Origin: Streptomyces albus subsp. chlorinus
Lineage (GTDB): Bacteria; Actinomycetota; Actinomycetes; Streptomycetales; Streptomycetaceae
NCBI RefSeq assembly: GCF_013302895.1
Contig: NZ_VJOK01000001.1
Coordinates: 350,769 to 414,768, forward strand
DNA length: 64,000 bases
Reading direction: 5' to 3'
Shown: positions 1-7,931 of the stretch, piece by piece
Layout: each line of letters begins with the position of its first letter
How positions within the stretch are numbered: the stretch's first letter is position 1
The notes under the pieces: generated by a model
Told to the model about the DNA's origin: nothing
Database searches by the model: none
What the model saw: only the letters and a program-made list of their open reading frames with translations
Made by a program: the position numbers and the translations under genes

Positions 1-40
1 CCGCGGAGGCCGACCGCCCGACGCGTCGTCCGCCCGCCGC

Positions 41-1375
41 TCACCGCTCCAGTTCTTCCTTCGCGCGCTCCGGGAGCCGCAGGTACACCAGTGCCGACAA
101 CAGGCACAGCACGGCCACGTACCAGGGGAAGGCGCCCGGCATCTCCAGTTCCTTGAAGAGGGTGCCGATGTAGGGCGCGGTGCCGCCGAAGAGGGCCACG
201 GCCAGCGAGTAGGGGAAGCCGATGCCCGCGGCGCGGACCCGGGCCGGGAAGATCTCGGCGTTCACCGCCGCCGCGATCGCCGTGTAGCCGGTGAGCAGCA
301 CCATTCCCGCGCACTGCACCAGCAGCAGGGAGACGAAGGAGTCGCCGACCGCGTGCAGCAGCGGCACGCACAGCACGGCGAACCCGACCGCGAACCCCAG
401 CAGCAGCGGTTTGCGGCCCACCCGGTCCGACAGCATCCCGCCCAGCGGTTGCAGCAGCATGAAGAACACCAGCGAGATCGTGCCGGCGATGAGCGCGTCG
501 CCCTTGTCGAAACCGGCGTTGACCTGCGCGTAGGTCGGCAGGTACGAGGTCCACACGTAGTAGGCGATCGTCCCGCCGGCCGTGATGCCGACGATCAGCA
601 GGGACTCACGGGGGTGGCCGCGCAGCGCGTCGAACAGCCCCGGGCGCGGGCTCGCGGCGTGCTTCTCGCTCCGTGTCTCCTGCGCCCCGCGCCGCACCCA
701 GAAGCCGGCCAGGCTCAGCAGCGCCCCGATCACGAACGGGGCCCGCCATCCCCACTGGTGCATCTGCCCGTCGTCCAGCGTGGAGACGAACAGCGCGGCG
801 ACCCCGGAGGCCGCCAACTGGCCCGCCGTCGTGGACACGTACTGGAAGCTGGAGAACAGCCCGCGCCGGCCCGGGCCCGCGGACTCCACCAGGAACGTCG
901 TCGAGGCGGCGAACTCCCCGCCCACCGACAGCCCCTGCACGAGCCGGGCGACCACCAGCACCACCGGGCCGAGCACCCCGGCGGACGCGTAGGTGGGGGT
1001 GACCGCGACCAGCAGGCTGCTGCCGCCCATCAGCAGAATGGTCAGCGTCAGCGCGCCCCGCCGTCCGGCCCGGTCGGCGACCGCGCCCAGCAGCAGCCCG
1101 CCCACCGGCCGCATGAAGAAGCCCACGGCGAAGACGGCGAAGGTGGACAGCAGCGGGACCAGCGAGTTGCCGGTCCCCTTGGGGAAGATCTCATCCGCGA
1201 TGTAGGTGGCGAGGAACGAGTACGCGAACCAGTCGTACCACTCGACGCCGTTCCCGACGGAGGCCGCCACCAGTTGCCGGGCCGTCCGCCCGGGCGGCCT
1301 GCCTCTCACCCCGTCCGGCTTCCCCGGCTCCGCTCCCGCGGTCGCCTCCCGCGACTGCTTTGTCGACTGCGTCAT
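41..1375 (-). CDS. MFS transporter, metabolite:H+ symporter (MHS) type
   Basis: This 444-residue inner-membrane protein is probably a proton-coupled importer of an organic acid, betaine or similar small metabolite. The sequence shows twelve hydrophobic segments. The MHS signatures are an N-terminal NGVEWYDWFAYSFLATYIA region, GRRGALTLT after helix 2, RLVQGLSVGGEFAAS in helix 4 and DRVGRKPLL after helix 8. The start is set at 1375 because GGAGAGGA lies just upstream. An in-frame upstream extension of 31 residues is basic, has no Shine-Dalgarno site and is not family-like. The gene stands alone, and the next genes on the same strand are pseudogenes. The substrate cannot be read from sequence. 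A second MHS transporter lies at 6361-7827. Confidence 0.9.
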   Translation of the reverse strand: MTQSTKQSREATAGAEPGKPDGVRGRPPGRTARQLVAASVGNGVEWYDWFAYSFLATYIADEIFPKGTGNSLVPLLSTFAVFAVGFFMRPVGGLLLGAVADRAGRRGALTLTILLMGGSSLLVAVTPTYASAGVLGPVVLVVARLVQGLSVGGEFAASTTFLVESAGPGRRGLFSSFQYVSTTAGQLAASGVAALFVSTLDDGQMHQWGWRAPFVIGALLSLAGFWVRRGAQETRSEKHAASPRPGLFDALRGHPRESLLIVGITAGGTIAYYVWTSYLPTYAQVNAGFDKGDALIAGTISLVFFMLLQPLGGMLSDRVGRKPLLLGFAVGFAVLCVPLLHAVGDSFVSLLLVQCAGMVLLTGYTAIAAAVNAEIFPARVRAAGIGFPYSLAVALFGGTAPYIGTLFKELEMPGAFPWYVAVLCLLSALVYLRLPERAKEELER

Positions 1376-1770
1376 CGATGGTCTTCCTCTCCGGCGCGCT
1401 TGCTGTGCGCCCCGGACAACCCGGCACCGGCACGCCCCCATTCCTGCACGCCGGAACTGTCCCGGCATGCGGACACGGTGCGGGCCGGGAGGCGCCCGGA
1501 CCCGTCAGGGAGAGCAGCCTTCCCGGCCGGGCGCGGAGTGCGGCGGACGGCGTCGCGCTGTGCGAAACCCCGTGGCAGGTCCGCTCCTTCGAGGTGGTCG
1601 GCATCCTCGTCGGCATCCTCGTCGGCACCGACAACGGCTACGCCCGCGCCCACGTCACCGAGCCGGTCGCACCGTCACCATCCGATGCGCCGTCCGGCCC
1701 GCGTGCGGCGTGACGCGCCGTGCCGTGCCGTATCGCACGCGGGCCCCGAGGAGCCGGCGCGGAGGAGCGG
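1376..1770. other. Intergenic stretch without a supported gene
   Basis: This stretch lies between the MHS transporter and the broken MerR gene. The plus strand from about 1560 to 1713 has G/C-biased third positions and an exact 12-bp direct repeat (GGCATCCTCGTC twice, near 1602-1625). No start signal, domain or homology is visible, so I call no gene. Confidence 0.4.
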
Positions 1771-2219
1771 TCAGCGCCGGCCGGGGCGGCCGGTTCGCTC
1801 CAGCTCCGTCCAGCCGGTCCAGCCCCGCTCTTTCAGCAGCTCGATCAGTCTGCGGGCGGGCGGCGCCGCATCGAAGGCGAGCGCGTCCATCAGCTGGACG
1901 AACGGGGGCTCCATCTCGACGTCGTCCACGTAGTCGTCGCCCTCTTCCTCGGCCATCCGCGTGAGGTGGGCGGCCAGTTCGTCGGCCAGCCCGACCAGCC
2001 GAGGGTCGTCGTCGGTCCGGTCGAGCGCCCGCGTGCGAGCGGGACACCGGCCTCGGCGAGGGTCCGGATCCTGATCAGCTCGACGACGGCCCCGGCGTCG
2101 TATCCGCGGTAGCCGGAGTGGTCCCGGTGCGGCTCCGGCAGCAGCCCCTTGGCGTGGTAGTGCCGCACCGCGCGCACCGTCACCCCCGCGTACGACGCCA
2201 GCTCGCTGATGGTCAGCAT
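1771..2219 (-). pseudogene. MerR-family regulator, frameshifted
   Basis: The first 63 codons encode a clear MerR DNA-binding domain (MLTISELASYAGVTVRAVRHY, then GYRGYDAGAVVELIRI). Near 2027-2034 the frame is lost. The expected continuation (ALDRTDDDPRLVGLADELAAHL, then MAEEEGDDYVDD to the stop at 1771) reads in another frame, consistent with one missing base. The gene starts 13 bp after the permease ends and belongs to the same unit. An intact copy would give about 148 residues and would be the likely regulator acting on the palindromic promoter at 4059-4090. Sequencing error is the main alternative to real decay. Confidence 0.8.
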
Positions 2220-2231
2220 CCGGTCAGTCTC

Positions 2232-3044
2232 CTATTTCGCGGCGCGGGTCCGGTACAGGCGGCGTGACCACAGGTGGCCGCCCACACCGATCACCGCGCA
2301 CCAGCCGAGGGCCCCGAGCGTGTCCGCGCCACTGGGCGAACCGGCCAGCAGGCCGCGGCAGGCGTCCATGACCGGGGTGAACGGCTGGTGCTCGGCGAAT
2401 CCGCGCAGCCCGGACGGCATCGACTCGACCGGCACGAACCCGCTGCCCACGAAGGGCAGCAGCACGAAGATCATCGGCAGGTCGCTCGCGGTCTCCGGGT
2501 CCGGGCCGGCCAGCCCCAGCGCCACGGTGAACCAGGTCATCGCGAACGACAGCAGCGCGAGCAGACCGGCCAGGCCCAGCCATTGCGTCACCGAGGCGGC
2601 GGTGTGCAGGCCGAGCAGGAACGCCGCGCCGAGGGCCACCGCCAGCGCGTGCGCGGTCTGGATCATCGCGCCGAGCACGTGCCCGGTGAGCACCGAGGAC
2701 CTGGCGATTGCCATGGTCCGGAACCGGTCGATGATGCCGTTGGTCATGTCGGTGGCGACCAGGACAGCGGTGCCGATGGACACGCTCGCCACCGTCATCA
2801 CCAGGATTCCGGGGGTGATGAACGTCAGGTAGTCGCCGCGGTCGCCCGCCGGGGCGCCCGGCAGTCCGGCGCCCATGGTGCCGCCGAAGACTTAGGTGAA
2901 CAGCAGCAGGAACAGCAGCGGCTGGCCGATCAGCATCAGCGTCATCGACGGGTACCGCACCATGTGCGTCAGGTTGCGGCGCAACATGGTCACCGAGTCG
3001 CGGACAGCGTACGTCGTGCCTGTCGGAGTGCTCGCGGCGCTCAT
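2232..3044 (-). pseudogene. DrrB-like ABC-2 permease with in-frame stop codon
   Basis: Read through, this is an ABC-2 type drug-efflux permease of about 270 residues. It has an N-terminal cytoplasmic stretch (RDSVTMLRRNLRHMVRYPS), a first membrane helix, the family sequence VFGGTMGAGLPG, and five further helices with ATDMTNGIIDRFRTM in the loop. Codon 51 (2892-2894) is TAA where the family normally has a tyrosine, so one base substitution (TAC to TAA) would truncate the protein within its first helix. The ATG overlaps the ATPase stop by four bases (ATGA), showing the original translational coupling. A restart at the Met in VFGGTM would lack the first helix. Confidence 0.85.
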
Positions 3045-4052
3045 GCAGGCATCTCCTCGGATCGCCGGCCGCCGGACCGTGTGACGGCGGGCTCTTCGCC
3101 GGCTGCGGGATCTCCGGTCAGGGCCAGGAACACGTCGTCCAGGTCCGGGGTGTGCACGGTGAGCCGGTGACCGCGTCGGCCGTGCCGGGCGCCTCGGCCG
3201 CCTCCTCGACGAGGCCGTCCAGCAGACGCCTCAGAGCGGTCAGGCTGCCGTCGTACGGCACGGTCAGGGTGAGTTCCTGGGCGTTCGCTCTCGCCTCGGG
3301 CAGCCTGTGCGCCAGCTCGGCCAACCGCGCGCCGTCGGCGGCCCTCAGCTCGATGTGGCCCCGGGAACCAGCCGCTTCAGTTCTGCCGCGGTGCTCTCGG
3401 CGACCAGTCGGCCCCCGTCCAGCACACCGATCCTGTCCGCGAGCTGATCGGCCTCCTCCAGGTACTGGGTGGTGAGGAAGACGGTGACCCCGTCGGCCAC
3501 CAGCTCCCGCACGTTTCCCCACAGATCGCGGCGGCTGCGCGGGGCGAGGCCGGTCGTCGGCTCGTCCAGGAAGATCAGCCGCGGCGCCGCCACCAGCGTC
3601 ATCGCCAGATCCAGCCGCCGCCTCATGCCGCCGGAGTTGGCGCCCGCGCGCCGGCCGGCGGCGTCGGCCAGGCCGAACCGCTCCAGCAGGTGCCCGACCA
3701 CGGCCCGGGCGCGGCGCCGGTCGAGGTGGGCAAGGCCGGCCATCAGCCGCGGGTTCTCCCGCCCGGTCAGCAACTCGTCCACGGCGGAGAACTGTCCGGT
3801 CACCCCGATCGACGCGCGCACCCGCGCGGCGTCCCGGCGTATGCCGTACCCGGCGACCCGCGCCGCACCGGCGTCCGCGTCGAGCAAGGTGGTCAGGATC
3901 CGCACCGTGGTGGTCTTGCCCGCACCGTTGGGGCCGAGCAGGGCGTAGACGGTGCCCTCCGGGACGGTCAGGTCCACTCCGGCGAGCACCTGGAGGCCGC
4001 CGTAGGACTTGCGCAGCCCGGCGGCCTCGATCGCGTTCGTTCTCGTCGTCAT
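3041..4052 (-). pseudogene. DrrA-like ABC transporter ATPase with two frameshifts
   Basis: The first 230 or so codons encode a daunorubicin-resistance-type ATPase. Visible are Walker A GPNGAGKTTT, signature NSGGMRRRLDLAM (usually YSGG), Walker [13 protein letters not shown] and H-loop-region TTQYLEEAD. Two -1 shifts follow. The first is in a G4 tract at 3359-3362, where LVPG should continue as GHIELRAADGARLAELA. The second is near 3170, where DAVTG should give way to LTVHTPDLDDVFLAL. The D-loop reads GLAPRS where GLDPRS is usual, a further sign of relaxed constraint. A complete protein would export a hydrophobic drug together with the 2232-3044 permease. As read, the last 100 residues are lost. 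Confidence 0.85.
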
Positions 4053-4058
4053 GCGCGG

Positions 4059-4090
4059 ATACTGCGAGGTTGACCCCGCGTCAGGGTCAA
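4059..4090 (-). promoter_or_regulatory. MerR-type promoter with operator palindrome, leaderless ABC gene
   Basis: On the minus strand, TTGACC (4090-4085) and CAGTAT (4064-4059) are separated by 20 bp, the overlong spacer typical of MerR-activated promoters. A perfect inverted repeat, TTGACCC then seven bases then GGGTCAA (4070-4090), covers the -35 and most of the spacer. The -10 lies only six bases from the ATG at 4052, so the mRNA is probably leaderless. The likely ligand is the broken MerR protein of the same unit. Confidence 0.7.
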
Positions 4091-4213
4091 ATGCCGTCGT
4101 GGCGGCGGGACTCCGCGCACATCCGGCTGCCGGAAACACCCACGACAGCGGGCGGTGATCTCGGGTACTCGGGCCGACGATCTTCGTCATCGCCGCCCGA
4201 GAGAGGAAACCGC

Positions 4214-5098
4214 ATGTCCGCACCCGTGCGCCGAGCGCGGCGGGTCGATCGCGACCGGCGCTTCGACCTGCGCACGACCGCCCTGTTCTTCCTTCTCCTC
4301 GCCCTCCTCGTATGCGCCCTCGGTTTCCTGGCGCGCGCCGCGCTGCACTTCGCCGAGAACCGGCCGCTGTGGGCCGGTGCGCTGGCGCTGCTCGGCATCG
4401 CGGTCGCCTGGCTGTCCCGTTCCAGGTGGCGCCGGTTCTCCGCGGCGAGGTGCGCGCGCCGGACCGCCCAGGCACTGGAGGAGGCGGCCGAGACGGCGTC
4501 GGACAGCCTCGGCGCCACGACGGCGGACGAGGACGCCCAGCCCGCCGTGCCGACCGGTGCGCCGGGCGAGCCCCCGGCCGGGACGGCAGCCCCGGTTTCC
4601 GACCCCGGCGAGGCGTGCCCACCGCGGTGGACGAGGCAGACCGGTGCCGTGCCGCTCAGCGCGGCGGACGACACCGAGGCCGCCGCGCCCGACCGCGTGG
4701 CGGACTGCGCCGAGCTGGACGCCGAAGGTTTCGAGCAGGCCGTGGCGCGGCTGTGCGAGCGCGACGGCTGTCGCGACGTGGAGGTGGTCGGCGGGGCGGG
4801 CGACTTGGGGGCGGACGTCGTCGCCGTCACCCGGGACGGGCGGCGGCTGGTCATCCAGTGCAAGCGGTACGGCGACGCCAACAAGGTCGGCTCGCAGGAC
4901 ATGCAGCGCTTCGGCGGTACCTGCTTCACCGTCCACGAGGCCGACATCGCGGCGGTGGTCACGACGAGCGACTTCACCGCACCCGCTCTCGCATACGCGG
5001 ACCAGTGCGGAATCGTGTGCGTGAACGGCCGGGAGGTGGAAGCGTGGTGGCACGGTACGGGCCCGTCGCCGTGGGAGTACGCGGTCAGCGAACACTGA
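4214..5098 (+). CDS. Membrane-anchored Mrr-like restriction endonuclease
   Basis: The 294-residue product has a basic N terminus, two membrane helices (about residues 20-42 and 50-68), a low-complexity Ala/Pro/Glu linker, and a C-terminal Mrr_cat nuclease domain (about residues 165-290). The catalytic core is visible as GADVVAV, then VIQCKRY, the D...QxK arrangement of the PD-(D/E)xK fold. VGSQDMQRF and VVTTSDFTAPAL are family-typical and follow. The start is chosen for the GAGAGG site six bases upstream. Mrr proteins cut modified DNA. A membrane-tethered form facing the cytoplasm may act on incoming DNA, but that is inference. It is transcribed away from the decayed efflux unit. Confidence 0.8.
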   Translation: MSAPVRRARRVDRDRRFDLRTTALFFLLLALLVCALGFLARAALHFAENRPLWAGALALLGIAVAWLSRSRWRRFSAARCARRTAQALEEAAETASDSLGATTADEDAQPAVPTGAPGEPPAGTAAPVSDPGEACPPRWTRQTGAVPLSAADDTEAAAPDRVADCAELDAEGFEQAVARLCERDGCRDVEVVGGAGDLGADVVAVTRDGRRLVIQCKRYGDANKVGSQDMQRFGGTCFTVHEADIAAVVTTSDFTAPALAYADQCGIVCVNGREVEAWWHGTGPSPWEYAVSEH

Positions 5099-5110
5099 CC
5101 GGGGGGCTTT

Positions 5111-5129
5111 CCAGGCGCGAGCCGCCTGG
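5111..5129 (+). terminator. Short hairpin after the nuclease gene
   Basis: CCAGGCG pairs with CGCCTGG across a five-base loop, 13 bp after the stop codon. There is no T-run, as is common in Streptomyces. Confidence 0.45.
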
Positions 5130-5282
5130 CGGGTCCTGCCCCGGCGTCCCACTCGCGCCCCAACCGCTCCCCCAGCCGGGCCGGCACGGCCCGCGGGCCG
5201 ATGAGGGACGCCCTCGAAAAACGTCGGAGTCCTGGCGTTTCCCTGCCGCGATGCGGCAAGTCCGAGTGCTACACATTTAACA

Positions 5283-5451
5283 TGAACAGCCACATCTTCA
5301 CTGAGGTGGCAGATCGGCGAGGTGGGCGCGCTCCTCGACGAGGTCCCGGTTCCGTTGACCGCGGTGCACGCGGTCACCGGCACGACGGGCGGCGTCCCCC
5401 ACACCGGCACCGGCCGTCCGCGACCGGTGCCATGTCGCAAGGGAGTGCACC
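5283..5451 (+). other. Possible small broken gene
   Basis: An ATG at 5283, preceded by an AT-rich stretch (CACATTTAAC), begins MNSHIFTEVAD. After about 11 codons the G/C-third-position bias moves to another frame, reading IGEVGALLDEVPVPLTAV. This looks like one small gene broken by an indel near 5311. No family is recognised. Confidence 0.3.
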
Positions 5452-5664
5452 TTGGCGCTTCTCACCCCCGAGGACACGGGCAACTCCTCCTCCGCTTCCC
5501 CTTCCCCTCTTCCGACCTGGGGCGACCTGGTCCTCCTGGCCCTGGTCCTGACCGCGCTCATCGTTCTTCTCCTGGCCGGTGTGGAGTTGCCGCAGGCCCT
5601 GGCCGTCGTGGGCGCTGCCGGCCTGATCACCGCCGAGATCCGGCAGCGGCTGTCCCGCCCCTGA
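5452..5664 (+). CDS. Small single-pass membrane protein
   Basis: This is a 70-residue ORF starting with TTG, preceded by AAGGGAG at a good distance. Residues 1-22 are polar and Ser/Pro-rich. Residues 25-62 are strongly hydrophobic (LVLLALVLTALIVLLLAG, then LAVVGAAGLITAEI), giving one or two membrane helices. The tail is basic (RQRLSRP). Codon bias is as in neighbouring genes. I do not recognise the family. It follows the possible broken gene at 5283-5451 and may share its transcript. Confidence 0.55.
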   Translation: MALLTPEDTGNSSSASPSPLPTWGDLVLLALVLTALIVLLLAGVELPQALAVVGAAGLITAEIRQRLSRP

Positions 5665-5762
5665 ACTCCGCCGCCCGTCTCACGGGCCACGGCCATGGGC
5701 GGCGGCACGCCTGTGGCCGCGCCCGGTATCTGCCCGTGCGGCGCCGGCCGGCGCCGGTGTGC

Positions 5763-6257
5763 TCATGGCTGGGGGGAGACGAACACGCAGAAAGGGTGTC
5801 CTGAGGGGTCCGCGAAGACGTACAGGGGTTCTTCGGGGTCGTCGCAGCGGTCGAGGAGCAGTTCGGCACCCAGTTCCCGCGCGCGGTGGCGCTGCCGGGC
5901 CAGCTCGGCCGTGTCGGCCACCGTGAGGTCGAGGTGCATCCGCATGGGAACGTCGTGCGCGGGCCACGTGGTACGGGGCAGGCGGTCGACTCGCTGGAAG
6001 GCGAGCCTGTTCCTACCGCCAGGGGTACGCAGCACGAGCCACTCCGGGTCGTCCGGGCCGCCCTCCCCGGGTGGTTCGTCACCAGGGCGGTAGGTCATGC
6101 CGAGCAGCCGCCGGTAGAACTCGGCCAGCCGTCGCGGCGTGGTGGTGTCGAACACGGTCTGCAGGAGCTGGGGGTACGCGTCCACGCGTTCTCCGATGTC
6201 GTAGTCGGACGGTGCATGGTCTTTCCGGTCGGCGTTCCCGCCCGGTTCCGCCCGCAT
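5763..6257 (-). CDS. VOC / glyoxalase-fold protein
   Basis: The 164-residue product has two beta-alpha-beta-beta-beta modules of the vicinal-oxygen-chelate fold. The first begins LLQTVFDTTTPRRLAEFYRRLLG; the second includes MRMHLDLTVADTAELARQRH and ends DPSGHPFCVF. The last motif, with preceding PLYVFADP, is characteristic of actinomycete glyoxalase-like proteins of this length. Members act on small electrophiles or serve as resistance proteins, and the substrate here is unknown. The start at 6257 has GAGGAAC immediately upstream; a longer in-frame reading to 6341 has none. Confidence 0.8.
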   Translation of the reverse strand: MRAEPGGNADRKDHAPSDYDIGERVDAYPQLLQTVFDTTTPRRLAEFYRRLLGMTYRPGDEPPGEGGPDDPEWLVLRTPGGRNRLAFQRVDRLPRTTWPAHDVPMRMHLDLTVADTAELARQRHRARELGAELLLDRCDDPEEPLYVFADPSGHPFCVFVSPQP

Positions 6258-6360
6258 GTGTTCCTCACGGGTGCCGTGGGCGCCGGCTTCGCGCAGCCGG
6301 TGCCGTCCCGGGTGCGCCCCGGCTCCACGGCCGGGGCGCACAGGCGACCGCTGGGCGCGG

Positions 6361-7827
6361 TCAGACTACGTGCTCGGCTTCGGCGCGGGCCAGGGCCCGG
6401 GCCTCCTCGTGGGTGCTGACAGAGGGCGGCGAGCCCGCGAGCGGCTGCTGGGCGGTCTCCTTCATGAGCGCCACCGCGATGATGCCGAGGACGGCCGCGC
6501 CCGACGCGTAGTAGGCCGGGGCCATCTTGTCGCTCGTGGTGTCGACGAGGTACGTCATCACGCCCGGCGCCGTACCGCCGAACAGGGAGGTGGACACGTT
6601 GTAGCCGATGGACAGGGACCCGTAGCGCACATCCGTGGGGAAGAGCGCGGGCAGCGTCGCCGACATGGTGCCCAGCAGGCACACCAGGCAGGCACCCAGC
6701 ACCAGCAGCCCGGCGATCACCGCGGCGAAGCTGCCCTGCTGGAAGAGGGCGAAGACGGGGACGGTCAGCACGGCGAAGCCCCCCATGCCGGCCATCAGCA
6801 GCGGTTTGCGCCCGAAGCGGTCGTTGAGGTGCCCGACCCGCTGGATCACCGCGGCCATGGCCACCATGGCGATGATCGCCGCGACCAGTTCCATCGAGTG
6901 CTTGTAGTCGAGGGCGTCGGTCAGATAGGCGGGCATGTACGACAGGAGCATGTAGTTGGTGATGTTGTACGCCGCGACCAGGGCGACGCACAGGAGCAGC
7001 ATGCGCCACTGCGCGGTGAAGATCGCGGTGAACTTCTTGCGCGGCATGTCCTCCGACAGCGCAGGTCCGGTCCCCTCGTCGTCCTCCGCAACCGACGAGT
7101 GCGACTGCTGCTTCTGGAAGGCCGGCGTCTCCTCCAGCTTCGTCCGCAGGTACAGACCGACGATCCCGATCGGTCCGCCGACCAGGAACGGGATCCGCCA
7201 GCCCCAGGCCAGCATCTGCGCGTCGCCCAGCACGGTGTTGAGCACCAGCACCAGGCCGGCGGCGCCGATGTAGCCGACCAGCGTGCCCAGTTCCAGGAAG
7301 CTGCCGAAGAAACCGCGCCGCTTGTCCGGCGCGTACTCGGCGATGAAGGTGGCCGCGCCACCGTACTCACCGCCGGTGGAGAAGCCCTGGAGCATCCGGC
7401 AGAGCAGCAGCAGGACGGGAGAGGCGATGCCGATCGAGTCGTAGGAGGGGATCAGGCCGATGAGGAAGGTGCTCGCCGCCATCAGCACCATTGTCAGCGC
7501 CAGGACGTGTTTTCGGCCGAGCCGGTCGCCGAGCGGGCCGAAGACCAGCCCGCCCAGCGGCCGGATCAGGAACGAGGCGGCGAAGGCCGTGAAGGAGGCC
7601 AGGAGTTGGGTGGCGCCGTCTCCGGGGAAGAAGACCTTGCCGATGGTGACCGCGAGATACGCGTAGATCCCGAAGTCGAACCACTCCATGGCGTTGCCGA
7701 TGGCCGCTGCCCTCGTGGCCCGCTTGACCGTCGCCTCGTCCGTCACCGTGATGTCGGTGCGGCCGACTTCAGGTTTGTGTTTGTGCGCAGCCGCGTCGTC
7801 GTGGGGCTGCTGAACCTCGTTGTTCAT
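6361..7827 (-). CDS. MHS-family transporter, ProP-like
   Basis: This 488-residue twelve-helix symporter resembles the proline/glycine-betaine transporter ProP. Family motifs are GNAMEWFDFGIYAYLAV in helix 1, DRLGRKHVLALTM, RMLQGFSTGGEYGGAATFIAEY and DRFGRKPLLMAG. It probably imports compatible solutes with protons. The C terminus is short and lacks the long coiled coil that E. coli ProP uses for osmosensing. The ATG at 7827 has AGGAG six bases upstream. The gene ends shortly before the VOC gene on the same strand. Confidence 0.85.
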   Translation of the reverse strand: MNNEVQQPHDDAAAHKHKPEVGRTDITVTDEATVKRATRAAAIGNAMEWFDFGIYAYLAVTIGKVFFPGDGATQLLASFTAFAASFLIRPLGGLVFGPLGDRLGRKHVLALTMVLMAASTFLIGLIPSYDSIGIASPVLLLLCRMLQGFSTGGEYGGAATFIAEYAPDKRRGFFGSFLELGTLVGYIGAAGLVLVLNTVLGDAQMLAWGWRIPFLVGGPIGIVGLYLRTKLEETPAFQKQQSHSSVAEDDEGTGPALSEDMPRKKFTAIFTAQWRMLLLCVALVAAYNITNYMLLSYMPAYLTDALDYKHSMELVAAIIAMVAMAAVIQRVGHLNDRFGRKPLLMAGMGGFAVLTVPVFALFQQGSFAAVIAGLLVLGACLVCLLGTMSATLPALFPTDVRYGSLSIGYNVSTSLFGGTAPGVMTYLVDTTSDKMAPAYYASGAAVLGIIAVALMKETAQQPLAGSPPSVSTHEEARALARAEAEHVV

Positions 7828-7931
7828 TTCTCCTGCGTATCACCGGCCCCTCTGCTCATACGCGGCCTCTTCAGGTCGTCCATCCGGTCCTCCACAGGTC
7901 GTCGCAGGATCACCGCGAAAACGGCCCGAGT

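Noticed and set aside
353..1933. Long open frames opposite the first transporter and MerR gene
   Set aside because: They are Arg/Pro/Gln-rich with no domain and arise from high GC opposite real genes.
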